Assembly (NCBI GenBank): GCA_947175585.1
Contig: CAMWNL010000068.1
Coordinates: 1 to 7,605, forward strand
Direction: 5' to 3'
Source: an uncultured Bacteroidales bacterium
Lineage (GTDB): Bacteria; Bacteroidota; Bacteroidia; Bacteroidales; Muribaculaceae
Length of the DNA: 7,605 nucleotides
The notes beneath the pieces are model-generated. The model was not told the origin of the DNA. It ran no database searches and saw only the letters and a program-made list of their open reading frames with translations. Shown in pieces: positions 1 to 6,590 of this stretch. The number at the start of each line of letters is the position of its first letter. Position 1 is the stretch's first letter. The position numbers were made by a program, and so were the translations under genes.

Positions 1-1004
1 CCGATGTGTGCAATCGTACCGACGCGCGCGTCGACGGGGAGGGGGGCATAGATGCCAGCGCGGTAGGCCCGCTCCCCGATGAAGCCGTAGGCGGCGGGCG
101 CACCGCCGCTGATGACGTTGAGACCGTAGGCCATGGCCATCAGTGCTGTTGAGGCCGGAGTGTAGCTGTAGATCTGGTCGAGCACGACGTGGGCGCTTTT
201 GAGAAGGGTGATAAACTCGTCGAATGGTCGATTTTCGACAAGTATGAGTTCGGCCCGGTCGGGGTGGCGGTCGACAACAGTGCGAGCTGCCTGATAGAGA
301 TAGTCAGAGCCTTTCATCATCATGCGCGATGGATCGCGGCCGAGGAAGAGACGCACTTTGTCGATATGGTCGGGAAACCGGACGGGGGTGAATCTGTCGA
401 GGTCGACAGGTATGCCGCCATAGGCAATGCGGTCGGGCGGCAGAACTCTGCGCAGGGCGAGATGATATTCATACAGGACGGAGACAGCTCCGTCGATATT
501 GTCATAGAAATATTGCTGGTAATCTTTCAGGGCAGGAGTGTGCCATGCCTGCCACTCGGACTGAGCGGAGTTGAAATAGCGAGTCGGCTGACCGCCGATG
601 AACCACTCGTTGTAGGCGAGGGGAGAGGAGGGGTCGGCGAGCATGTCGAGAAAGGGGACGTCATAGCTCATGGCATTGAGAAAGACGGCACCGTTGTCAC
701 GACGCAAGCGGTCGAAGACATGCCGAAGCAATGAGGGCCGAAGACTGACCATGTTAGGGTCGTGAACCGACACGATGTCGTAGCCTCTGAGGTGACGTCG
801 CATGGTGGTCATCAGCTTAAGATATAACTGCAGGCCTCCGAGTCGGCCGGAAGGACGGGTGATGTCGATATCGCGATAGCAATTCTGCCATGACGAGCCG
901 TCTGAGACAAGGGTCACGTCGCAGCCAAGCCGCCGCAGGCCTGTGGCAAGAGTGCGCTGACAGTTGCTGTAGTCGCCAAGAAGTAATATCTTAAGGGGTA
1001 TCAT
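1..1004 (-). CDS. Glycosyltransferase, GT-B fold (family 1/4-like), C-terminus cut off by window edge
   Basis: Reading the minus strand from the ATG at 1004 gives 334 codons with no stop before the left edge, so the 3' end is missing. Residues 4-40 form the first Rossmann strand and helix (KILLLGDYSNC, then GLRRLGCDVTLVSDG). Residues 222-235 (GRDPSRMMMKGSDY) match the GR...KG.D segment that opens the second Rossmann domain of GT4-type enzymes. Residues 275-310 (LDQIYSYTPAS, then ALMAMAYGLNVISGG and FIGE) match the sugar-nucleotide end of the fold as found in Bacteroidales proteins. The two glutamates of the classical EX7E motif are not visible there. It presumably moves a sugar from a nucleotide donor onto a surface glycan or lipid at the inner face of the membrane; donor and acceptor cannot be read. 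No Shine-Dalgarno or clear -7 box precedes the start. It is divergent from the DUF4491 gene. A long antisense ORF at 189-734 is a shadow of it. Confidence 0.85.
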   Translation of the reverse strand, partial: MIPLKILLLGDYSNCQRTLATGLRRLGCDVTLVSDGSSWQNCYRDIDITRPSGRLGGLQLYLKLMTTMRRHLRGYDIVSVHDPNMVSLRPSLLRHVFDRLRRDNGAVFLNAMSYDVPFLDMLADPSSPLAYNEWFIGGQPTRYFNSAQSEWQAWHTPALKDYQQYFYDNIDGAVSVLYEYHLALRRVLPPDRIAYGGIPVDLDRFTPVRFPDHIDKVRLFLGRDPSRMMMKGSDYLYQAARTVVDRHPDRAELILVENRPFDEFITLLKSAHVVLDQIYSYTPASTALMAMAYGLNVISGGAPAAYGFIGERAYRAGIYAPLPVDARVGTIAHI

Positions 1005-1060
1005 CAAGATGAAAACGTCATTTGGTGCAGTTTTAGTATAGTGGAGAGAGGAAAATGTCG

Positions 1061-1068
1061 TAACTTTG
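1061..1068 (+). promoter_or_regulatory. -7 box of the DUF4491 gene promoter
   Basis: TAACTTTG is an exact match to the Bacteroidota TAnnTTTG -7 element. It would start a transcript a few bases downstream, leaving a leader of roughly 25-30 bases before the ATG at 1101. No TTTG or TTG lies at the expected 19-22 base distance upstream, so the -33 half is weak or absent. The box lies inside the longer reading frame that begins with GTG at 1041, which argues against that start. Confidence 0.5.
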
Positions 1069-1100
1069 TCAAACAAGCGTATCTCAACAATCTCTACGTT

Positions 1101-1427
1101 ATGAATGCAGTCTCAGAATTATTACAGCAATGGCATGTGCTCGGCCTCGCAATAGGGCTTTGCACGTTTTTAATAATCGGAGTTTTTCATCCGATATGTA
1201 TAAAGTGTGAATATTATTACGGCACCCGGTGCTGGTGGTGGTTTCTGGTGGCCGGACTGGCAATGTGTGTGGCGGCTTATATTATAGAAGATGTGTTTTT
1301 GTCTACGCTGGCCGGAGTGATAGGTTTTTCGTCGTTTTGGACGATAATGGAAATCTTCGAGCAACGCCAGAGAGTGAAGAAGGGATGGTTTCCGATGAAT
1401 CCGAAGAGAAAAGATGAATATAAGTGA
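1101..1427 (+). CDS. DUF4491 family small membrane protein
   Basis: The product is 108 residues from the ATG at 1101. It carries about three hydrophobic segments: residues 12-31 (GLAIGLCTFLIIGVFHPI), 44-62 (CWWWFLVAGLAMCVAAYII) and 64-83. A conserved basic tail at 85-104 contains FEQRQRVKKGWFPMNPKRK. The signature FHPI.IK.EYY.GTRCWW after the first segment and the KGWFP.NPKR tail are those I know from DUF4491, a family of about 100 residues found in Bacteroidota with no assigned function; the length fits. The frame is open back to a GTG at 1041 (128 residues), but the extension is not hydrophobic, is not part of the family and contains the -7 box. The gene stands alone, divergent from the glycosyltransferase and convergent with the acyl-CoA synthetase, and ends just before a strong terminator. 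No Shine-Dalgarno is seen. Confidence 0.85.
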   Translation: MNAVSELLQQWHVLGLAIGLCTFLIIGVFHPICIKCEYYYGTRCWWWFLVAGLAMCVAAYIIEDVFLSTLAGVIGFSSFWTIMEIFEQRQRVKKGWFPMNPKRKDEYK

Positions 1428-1435
1428 CATGTGTA

Positions 1436-1477
1436 AAAAAAATAAAGCTCTGTGAATTCACAGAGCTTTATTTTTTT
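1436..1477. terminator. Bidirectional intrinsic terminator, perfect 42-base palindrome
   Basis: Bases 1436-1456 and 1457-1477 are exact reverse complements, centred on GAATTC. The GC-containing core (AAAGCTCTGTG against CACAGAGCTTT) is bordered by an A run on the left and a T run on the right. On either strand the RNA would therefore be a stem followed by U residues. It sits 8 bases after the DUF4491 stop codon. It also overlaps the stop codon of the convergent acyl-CoA synthetase (minus-strand TAA at 1476-1478) by two bases, so one element can end both transcripts. Confidence 0.93.
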
Positions 1478-3284
1478 AACAGTACATCGCTTCGATCTCG
1501 TGAGCGTAGCGTCGGTTGATGATCGGTCGGCGAAGTTTGAGGGTGTTGGTCAATTCGCCGGACTCGATTGTAAATTCTTTAGGCAGGAGGGTGAAGCGCT
1601 TGATTTTTTCGAAGTTTGCAAAACCGTTCTGGAGCTTTTCGATGCGCTCCTCAAGCATCTTCTTAATCTCGGAGTTCTGGATGAGTTCGTCGATATTGCG
1701 GAATGCGATCTTTTTGCGGCGAGCATATTCCTTTAGTGCTTCGAAAGCCGGAATGATGATGGCGGTGACGTATTTGCGCTGGTCACCGATGACGGCAACC
1801 TGTTCGATGAACTTGTCTTCGCCGAGACGGCTTTCGATGGCCTGAGGTGCGATATACTTACCGTTGCTGGTCTTGAAGAGGTCTTTGAGGCGTTCGGTCA
1901 GAATCAATGCGCCGTTTTCGTCGAAGTGGCCTGCATCGCCTGTGCGAAACCATCCGTCGTCAGTGAACGCCTCGGCTGTAGCCTCGGGACGGCGGTAATA
2001 GCCACGCATGACTGTAGGAGCCTTGACGAGAATTTCGCTGTCTTTGCCGATTTTAACCTGAATATCTGGAAGGACTGTGCCGACTGTGCCGATTTCGTAA
2101 CCGACGGTCGGGAAGCAGGTGACGGTCGCGGTAGTTTCAGAGAGGCCGTAGCCGATAACGATGTTAATGCCGCAAGCCTGAAGGAATTCAACGATGTTGG
2201 CAGAGAGGGGTGCTCCGGCTGTCGGGAAAATGTTGCCGTCGTTGACGCCGATAGCCTTGCGCATGACTGAAAGTATGCGTTTATCAAAGAACTGGTATTG
2301 CTTCTCAATCCACCAAGGAGCACGGCGGCCGAGACGGACGTATTCGAGATTGCGGATGGTGCCGATCTTGATGGCGCGCTCGACCATGAGCTTTTTAATG
2401 CCTTTCATCGCAGAGACCTTTTCGGTGACGGCGGTGTAGACCTTCTCCCAGAAACGCGGAACGCTACACATACAAGTCGGAGAGACTTCTTTAATAGCAG
2501 TCTGAATTTCTTTGGGATTATGGTTGATGTAGACTTTGATGCCGAAGTCAAGGCAGAAATATGTCCAGGCTTTCTCGAAGATGTGGCTCAAGGGCAAGAA
2601 GCACAACGAGCGGTCATCGTCGGTGAGCATATCGAGGCGGCGACGGTGAATCTCAAGCGCAGCGTCAAAGCAGCTGTGGGGCAGGATAGCGCCCTTGGGT
2701 TCGCCTGTGGTGCCTGATGTATATATAAGAGTGGCGATATCGTCGGGAGTGGCTTCGGCGCGACGCATGTCAACGACGTCGAGCGACTGTTTGCCGGCGG
2801 CTTCGCCGAGTTTGAGCATGGCGTCGAAACGCATGGTCATCGTGTCGTCATCGTCGAGCACGATAGAGTCATCGAAAGTTACGATAGTTTTTAGAGTCGG
2901 ACAGTTGGCGGCAATGTCGCGGACTGTGTGATACTGCTTGGCATCACCGACCATAATCATTGTGGCGCCGGAGTCATTGATTATGAACTCGACCTGCTCG
3001 CGACTGCTCGTAGAGTAGAGCGACACCGGAATCGCGCGGTTACGGAAACAAGCGAAGTCGGTAATGAGGATTTCCGGGCAGTTTGCCGAAAAGACATTAA
3101 TCATAGTCTGCGGCTCGACCCCGAGAGTCTCAAGGGCGCATGCAAACTGAGACACCTTTTTGTCAAAGTCGATCCATGACATCGAGGTCCATCTGTCAGT
3201 CCCTCTCTCTTTAAAGCTGATTGCTTCCCGAGAACCATATCGGAGAGCTTGTCTCGCGGTCAAATCAGTTAATATATTGTGCAT
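1476..3284 (-). CDS. Long-chain fatty acid--CoA ligase (AMP-forming acyl-CoA synthetase)
   Basis: This 602-residue enzyme of the ANL adenylating superfamily should activate long-chain fatty acids with ATP and then load them onto CoA, supplying lipid synthesis or remodelling at the inner face of the membrane. Visible motifs in order are: the phosphate-binding loop YTSGTTGEPKG at 188-198; PLSHIFEK at 231-238; GYGLSET at 378-384, which contacts adenine and Mg; GWFRTGD at 444-450, whose Asp binds ribose; the hinge region LTERLKDLFKTSNGKYIAP at 462-480; and the C-terminal catalytic lysine in LTNTLKLRR, K583. The length and the approximately 100-residue lid domain are normal for the bacterial FadD15/Faa1-like branch, and no key residue is missing. 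The start at 3284 is the ATG that directly follows the leader hairpins. The last codons read MYC-stop, with the stop touching the shared terminator. It has its own promoter, 179 bases from the receptor gene upstream. The exact chain-length preference cannot be read. Confidence 0.94.
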   Translation of the reverse strand: MHNILTDLTARQALRYGSREAISFKERGTDRWTSMSWIDFDKKVSQFACALETLGVEPQTMINVFSANCPEILITDFACFRNRAIPVSLYSTSSREQVEFIINDSGATMIMVGDAKQYHTVRDIAANCPTLKTIVTFDDSIVLDDDDTMTMRFDAMLKLGEAAGKQSLDVVDMRRAEATPDDIATLIYTSGTTGEPKGAILPHSCFDAALEIHRRRLDMLTDDDRSLCFLPLSHIFEKAWTYFCLDFGIKVYINHNPKEIQTAIKEVSPTCMCSVPRFWEKVYTAVTEKVSAMKGIKKLMVERAIKIGTIRNLEYVRLGRRAPWWIEKQYQFFDKRILSVMRKAIGVNDGNIFPTAGAPLSANIVEFLQACGINIVIGYGLSETTATVTCFPTVGYEIGTVGTVLPDIQVKIGKDSEILVKAPTVMRGYYRRPEATAEAFTDDGWFRTGDAGHFDENGALILTERLKDLFKTSNGKYIAPQAIESRLGEDKFIEQVAVIGDQRKYVTAIIIPAFEALKEYARRKKIAFRNIDELIQNSEIKKMLEERIEKLQNGFANFEKIKRFTLLPKEFTIESGELTNTLKLRRPIINRRYAHEIEAMYC

Positions 3285-3286
3285 AT

Positions 3287-3328
3287 AAATAGTCTTTCGT
3301 TACTATTTGAAGTGAGTTGAAGCACTTC
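3287..3328 (-). promoter_or_regulatory. Two abutting leader hairpins before the acyl-CoA synthetase
   Basis: The minus-strand leader holds two perfect short inverted repeats with no base between them. The first in RNA order is GAAGTG, 8-base loop, CACTTC (3328 to 3309). The second is AAATAGT, 8-base loop AACGAAAG, ACTATTT (3308 to 3287). The second stem ends two bases before the ATG, so it would sit over the ribosome landing site. The first arm could also fold on itself as GAAG-TG-CTTC, giving a possible alternative structure. A regulatory role is inference; the repeats themselves are plain in the sequence. Confidence 0.5.
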
Positions 3329-3347
3329 CTTTCTTGAAAAAACGGTG

Positions 3348-3380
3348 CAAAGTTACGCTCTTCACCATTTTTATAACAAA
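3348..3380 (-). promoter_or_regulatory. Promoter of the acyl-CoA synthetase gene (TTTG-N21-TAACTTTG)
   Basis: On the minus strand a -33 TTTG (3380-3377) and a -7 TAACTTTG (3355-3348) are separated by 21 bases, the layout of the Bacteroidota housekeeping sigma promoter. Transcription would begin near 3342-3345 and give a leader of about 60 bases, most of it taken up by the two hairpins. It shows that the gene need not depend on read-through from the receptor gene. Confidence 0.8.
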
Positions 3381-3463
3381 GATGGGGTTTATATTTGGTG
3401 TGATGTTAACAAATATTCCTATGTTGCACACGATATGTTAATGAGATTTAACAATTGAAGGCC

Positions 3464-5773
3464 TTAAATCGTGAAAAATTTCAGACTGAGGTAGTAGGTG
3501 CGCGGCTGAGTCGGACCGTAGAAGTAGCCTGAATCACGGAAACCGCCTTTGTCGAGGTCTTTCTGGAAGGCACCTGTCAGATTCTTGATTCCGGCACCGA
3601 CCTGCATCCTCAGTTTACCCGAAAGAGGAACGGTGTATGAAGCTTTGACGCCGAGTTCGAAGAAAGAAGGGCTATGATACAGGATATCGCGGTCAGGGTA
3701 GGACCATTCGTAATTGTCGGGAATATCTTCGGGAGCGGGCGCGAAGTGGGGCACATACATGCGACCCGTGTAGACACCGGATAGTGAACATTCGAAGCGA
3801 GTGAAGGGTCGGCCAGTCAGAGTGAAGTAGCCGTAATAGTCAGGCGCACGAGGCATCTGACGGGTGGGAGCGATTGTTTCGTCTTCACTCCATGCTTCCG
3901 GAGAGTTGTAGCGGCTGCGCTGGGCTGTGAAGCCGAGCTGAAGGGTATAATCGGTGTAAGTGAAGCTGAGGTCGGCATTGGCGCCGTAGACTTTAGCTCC
4001 GTTGCCGTTGCGTCGCTCTTTGATTGCGCTGCCATTGTCGTCGTGACCGAGCATCTCAAGAACGAAAACATCACGCAACTCGGTGTAGAAACCTTCTACA
4101 AGAAAATCTGCGTTGACGTTGCCAAACTCTACGTCCCAGTCGATAGAACCGCTGAAACTGTTAGAGCGTTCGGGTTTGAGCCCGTCGGCAAGACGAATGA
4201 TGACTCCTTCGCCACCGACGGCAGTGACATGGAGGTCTTCGTCGTAGGCCTGAGGGGCACGGAAACCTGTAGACCATGTGGCACGGAACTGCCATGCGGA
4301 GGTCGGTCGATAGAGTAGGTTGAGTCGCGGACTGAGGATTGGGTTGTCAATAAGATTATGATTGTCGAGACGCAGTCCGGCGAGCAGGGTGAAATGGCGC
4401 ATCTTCCATTCGTTCTGGACGAATGAACCGAAAATGTCGACATTCTGCTTCATATCTCGGCCATAGCCTGTCATGATGTCGTGGAGAGAGTTGGCCTGAT
4501 ATTCTATACCGGCAGTAAATGTGGCCGGAGAGAAGATGACTTTATTGAAGTCGCCGCTGAAGGTCGCTCCTGCGAGGGCGGTGACGTCGGTGGTTTTTCC
4601 GTAGGCATCCGGGTTTTGCTGAGCTCCATAATAGCTGTTGCGGTCAATGTGCTGGGCGGAGGCATATACGTTGAGCCGACGGGTGAAGTCATGCCAATGC
4701 TGGGTGTAATTGAGGCTACCGCTGTTGATGTAGTGCTGAGTCTGCTCGGTGATGTCGGTCTGGAATGGTTCAAGATCAAATTTGTTGCCACCGCGGCGGA
4801 ATTCGTAGGTGTTGTGATATTCGAGACCGAGTTTTTTGTCCTGACTGAAGCGGTAGAAGGAGTTAAAGCCTAAAGTGTTGGCATTGAGTTTGCCGATTTC
4901 GGAGAAATCGTCACCGTCGTGGTCATAAGGGTTGCGTTTGCGGTATGATTCATAAAATGCAATACCGTAACGGTTGTCAGAATCTACGATAGTTGCATTG
5001 GCGGCTACATTTTCTTCCCATGATTTGCCATTATGGTTTTCTACGGTAGAGCTTACTTCGAAATGGTCGTTGATGGGTTCCTTGGTGATGACGTTGACAG
5101 TGCCGCCGACAGCATTCGCGCCAAATAGAGCTGAACCTCCACCACGCACAACCTCGATGCGTTCGACCATGTTGACTGGCATCTGCTCAAGAGCATAGAC
5201 ACCCGACAGAGAACTGACGACCGGCCGGCTGTTGACAAGCACCTGAGAGTAGGCGCCTTCGAGACCATTGATGCGCAACTGAGGGAAACCACAGTTCTGA
5301 CAATTGTTCTCTACGCGCAGGCCTGACTGATAGTTGAGGCTCTGAGCGAGGTCTGTGGAGTTGACTGTCTCGAAAAGTTTATTGCTTAAAACGCTGACTA
5401 CGACAGGCGCTTCGCAGCGTTTGACCACGTTGCGATTTGCTGAGACGACGAGTTCGTCCATCGCTACAGAGTTTTCTCGAAGTGAAACAGTAAGGTTTAT
5501 AGGGCGATTGTCGTTTAGGTCAATTGTGGTTTCAAAGGGATCATAACCGACCATAGAAACTTTAAGAGTATGACGACCCGTAAGTTTCCCTTTAAGCGTG
5601 AAGTCTCCGTCATCGTTGCTCATAGTGGCGGCATTTGAGCCTACGATTGCCACTGAAGCGAATGAAACGGGTTCGCCGCTGTGTTTGTCAATTATTTTAC
5701 CTTCGATAGTATATGCTTGCAAAGTTTGAGCGAGGAGAGCGGTGGATACGCTTGCCAAAAGACGTAATTTCAT
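3464..5773 (-). CDS. TonB-dependent outer-membrane receptor with N-terminal carboxypeptidase-regulatory-like domain
   Basis: From the ATG at 5773 the product has 769 residues. Residues 1-20 are a signal peptide (MKLRLLASVS, cleavage after TLQA). Residues 22-98 form a CarboxypepD_reg-like domain (IEGKIIDKHSGEPVSFASV, then KVSMVGYDPFETTIDL). A TonB-box-like stretch follows at 105-112 (MDELVVSA). The plug spans about 115-232, with RINGLEGAYSQVLVNSRPV at 167-185, RIEVVRGGGSALFGANAVGG at 205-224 and NVITKEP at 227-233. The barrel spans about 238-769, with SPRLNLLYRP at 481-490 and FRAP at 504-507. This is active uptake across the outer membrane, powered by TonB-ExbBD. CQNC at 158-161 in the plug is typical of one Bacteroidota subfamily. 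The domain set fits metal, metal-chelate, haem or cobalamin import rather than SusC-type glycan import: there is no SusD partner and the barrel is too short for SusC. The frame is open up to a TTG at 5827, but only the ATG gives a clean signal peptide. It follows the His-rich gene by 95 bases on the same strand. Confidence 0.93.
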   Translation of the reverse strand: MKLRLLASVSTALLAQTLQAYTIEGKIIDKHSGEPVSFASVAIVGSNAATMSNDDGDFTLKGKLTGRHTLKVSMVGYDPFETTIDLNDNRPINLTVSLRENSVAMDELVVSANRNVVKRCEAPVVVSVLSNKLFETVNSTDLAQSLNYQSGLRVENNCQNCGFPQLRINGLEGAYSQVLVNSRPVVSSLSGVYALEQMPVNMVERIEVVRGGGSALFGANAVGGTVNVITKEPINDHFEVSSTVENHNGKSWEENVAANATIVDSDNRYGIAFYESYRKRNPYDHDGDDFSEIGKLNANTLGFNSFYRFSQDKKLGLEYHNTYEFRRGGNKFDLEPFQTDITEQTQHYINSGSLNYTQHWHDFTRRLNVYASAQHIDRNSYYGAQQNPDAYGKTTDVTALAGATFSGDFNKVIFSPATFTAGIEYQANSLHDIMTGYGRDMKQNVDIFGSFVQNEWKMRHFTLLAGLRLDNHNLIDNPILSPRLNLLYRPTSAWQFRATWSTGFRAPQAYDEDLHVTAVGGEGVIIRLADGLKPERSNSFSGSIDWDVEFGNVNADFLVEGFYTELRDVFVLEMLGHDDNGSAIKERRNGNGAKVYGANADLSFTYTDYTLQLGFTAQRSRYNSPEAWSEDETIAPTRQMPRAPDYYGYFTLTGRPFTRFECSLSGVYTGRMYVPHFAPAPEDIPDNYEWSYPDRDILYHSPSFFELGVKASYTVPLSGKLRMQVGAGIKNLTGAFQKDLDKGGFRDSGYFYGPTQPRTYYLSLKFFTI

Positions 5774-5788
5774 ACAGCTGTAGAGTAA

Positions 5789-5823
5789 CAAACATAGCCA
5801 TAGCTGCGATAGGGATAGCGCAG
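5789..5823 (-). promoter_or_regulatory. Possible internal promoter box and hairpin ahead of the receptor gene
   Basis: In the gap between the His-rich gene and the receptor gene, the minus strand has TATGTTTG (5796-5789), a match to the -7 consensus, without a TTG at the right distance. Just upstream is CTGCG, 10-base loop, CGCAG (5823 to 5804). If the box is used, the leader would be only about 10 bases. It could equally be an RNA structure setting the relative expression of the two genes, or chance. Confidence 0.25.
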
Positions 5824-5868
5824 TCAATAGCTTTGTATCAGATTTTTAATTGAATTTAACGGAAAAAA

Positions 5869-6219
5869 TTATGATAAAACTGTATGAAATTCAGGTGGTG
5901 CACGACCGGGTAAGAGACGTCTATAGTCTGTATCAGGAAATTGCTTAATGACAGACTCAACAATGCTTGATATGAGCCGTAATGGCGTTGAGACGAGGCT
6001 TGTGGGGATGTCGTCAGTCATGGCTGAGATGCTCAACTGAGCGATTGAAACGAGCTCGTCAACGCTGTGTTGTCTGTCAGGATTGTTAAATGGATGGGAA
6101 TGTGAAATAATGCGGTCTCCGAATATATGAGTATGATAGAATAGCGAACGCCCTCCCTGAAAACTCAGGAAGAGGAGTAAAAGCATAGTTGCTATAATCC
6201 GCATTTTTCTATTTGACAT
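5869..6219 (-). CDS. Small exported histidine-rich protein paired with the TonB-dependent receptor
   Basis: From the ATG at 6219 the product has 116 residues. A basic n-region and hydrophobic core (MSNRKMRIIATMLLLLFLSF, 1-20) form a signal peptide or single anchor, so it should face the periplasm. Next comes a histidine cluster: HTH at 29-31, HSHPF at 40-44 and H51. The rest is a mixed helical region, then GRAPPE at 105-110 and a last His at 112. There is no cysteine. I do not recognise a named family with certainty. The cluster next to a TonB-dependent receptor suggests binding of a transition metal, and a RAPP-type end is also, from memory, seen in some DUF2946 proteins encoded beside such receptors; both points are inference. 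An in-frame TTG at 6255 would give 128 residues but lies inside the -7 box, and an internal ATG at 6204 is a second possible start. The receptor gene begins 95 bases downstream, so the two probably form an operon. Confidence 0.75.
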   Translation of the reverse strand: MSNRKMRIIATMLLLLFLSFQGGRSLFYHTHIFGDRIISHSHPFNNPDRQHSVDELVSIAQLSISAMTDDIPTSLVSTPLRLISSIVESVIKQFPDTDYRRLLPGRAPPEFHTVLS

Positions 6220-6252
6220 TCTGTTTGGACCGTTATTAGGGTTTTGAGAGTG

Positions 6253-6286
6253 CAAATTTAAACATAATATATGAGAAAGCCTAAAA
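6253..6286 (-). promoter_or_regulatory. Promoter of the His-rich protein/receptor operon
   Basis: On the minus strand TAAATTTG (6260-6253) fits the TAnnTTTG -7 box exactly. A T-rich tract (TTTT at 6286-6283) lies about 22 bases upstream and may serve as the -33 element. Transcription would start near 6246-6250 and give a leader of about 30 bases to the ATG at 6219. The spacer holds CATA-N3-TATG (6263-6273), a small inverted repeat where a repressor could bind; that is only a suggestion. Confidence 0.6.
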
Positions 6287-6411
6287 ACACGGCGTTATGA
6301 TGCTAAATGGTCGTGGAATCTTCGGCCCGGAACCACCCCAATAAGTTACAAATTATTAAATTCATATAATCAAATTTGGTCGCACGTTATTGTGTAGAGG
6401 TGTGGAAAAAG

Positions 6412-6523
6412 TTAGCTTACCATCGCATCTCTCCGGCACTCTTTGCTTTGTTTTTCAGTTATGTAGGATAGCTGCGCTCCCTTCGTCTCAAGACAAAAAT
6501 CACTCGAAGAAAAGCGGTATCAC
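6412..6523 (-). repeat. Candidate dispersed intergenic repeat or gene remnant
   Basis: This stretch differs from the AT-rich bases on either side and is open between stops on the minus strand for about 36 codons. The peptide ends in SYITEKQSKECRRDAMVS. It has no start codon and no promoter. From memory, very similar translated fragments occur as short hypothetical proteins in Muribaculaceae-type genomes, which would mean a repeated intergenic element. Within this window only one copy is present, so the repeat status is not shown by the sequence here. Confidence 0.3.
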
Positions 6524-6590
6524 CGTTAACAAATATTGAGGAAAGGTGTCTAAATTATGTGACAAGTCAATGGTAAATTGATGTACGGTC

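Noticed and set aside
189..734. Plus-strand open frame of 181 codons
   Set aside because: It lies antisense to the glycosyltransferase, whose minus-strand frame is open for 334 codons and carries clear family motifs. The plus frame has no recognisable domain or promoter.
1041..1100. GTG start giving a 128-residue DUF4491 protein
   Set aside because: The extension contains the TAACTTTG promoter box and adds residues unlike the family; the ATG at 1101 fits better.
1904..2717. Several open frames on both strands inside the acyl-CoA synthetase gene
   Set aside because: All overlap a complete 602-residue enzyme with intact motifs; none has a domain of its own.
3418..3463. Terminator after the receptor gene
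   Set aside because: Only short inverted repeats (AAGGCCTT, GTTAA/TTAAC) are present, without a GC stem followed by a T run, so I cannot support a terminator.
4481..4873. Plus-strand open frame of 130 codons inside the receptor gene
   Set aside because: It is antisense to an intact beta-barrel coding region, with repetitive V/G/E-rich translation typical of a shadow frame.
5774..5827. TTG start at 5827 for the TonB-dependent receptor
   Set aside because: It would place a second hydrophobic stretch ahead of a complete signal peptide; the ATG at 5773 gives a standard signal peptide.
6220..6255. TTG start at 6255 for the His-rich protein
   Set aside because: The codon lies inside the TAAATTTG -7 box, and the added residues are not signal-peptide-like.
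6313..6336. Imperfect hairpin GTGG...TTC...GAA...CCAC as a terminator or riboswitch
   Set aside because: There is no T run after it on either strand, no gene ends there, and it lies outside the predicted leaders of both flanking operons.
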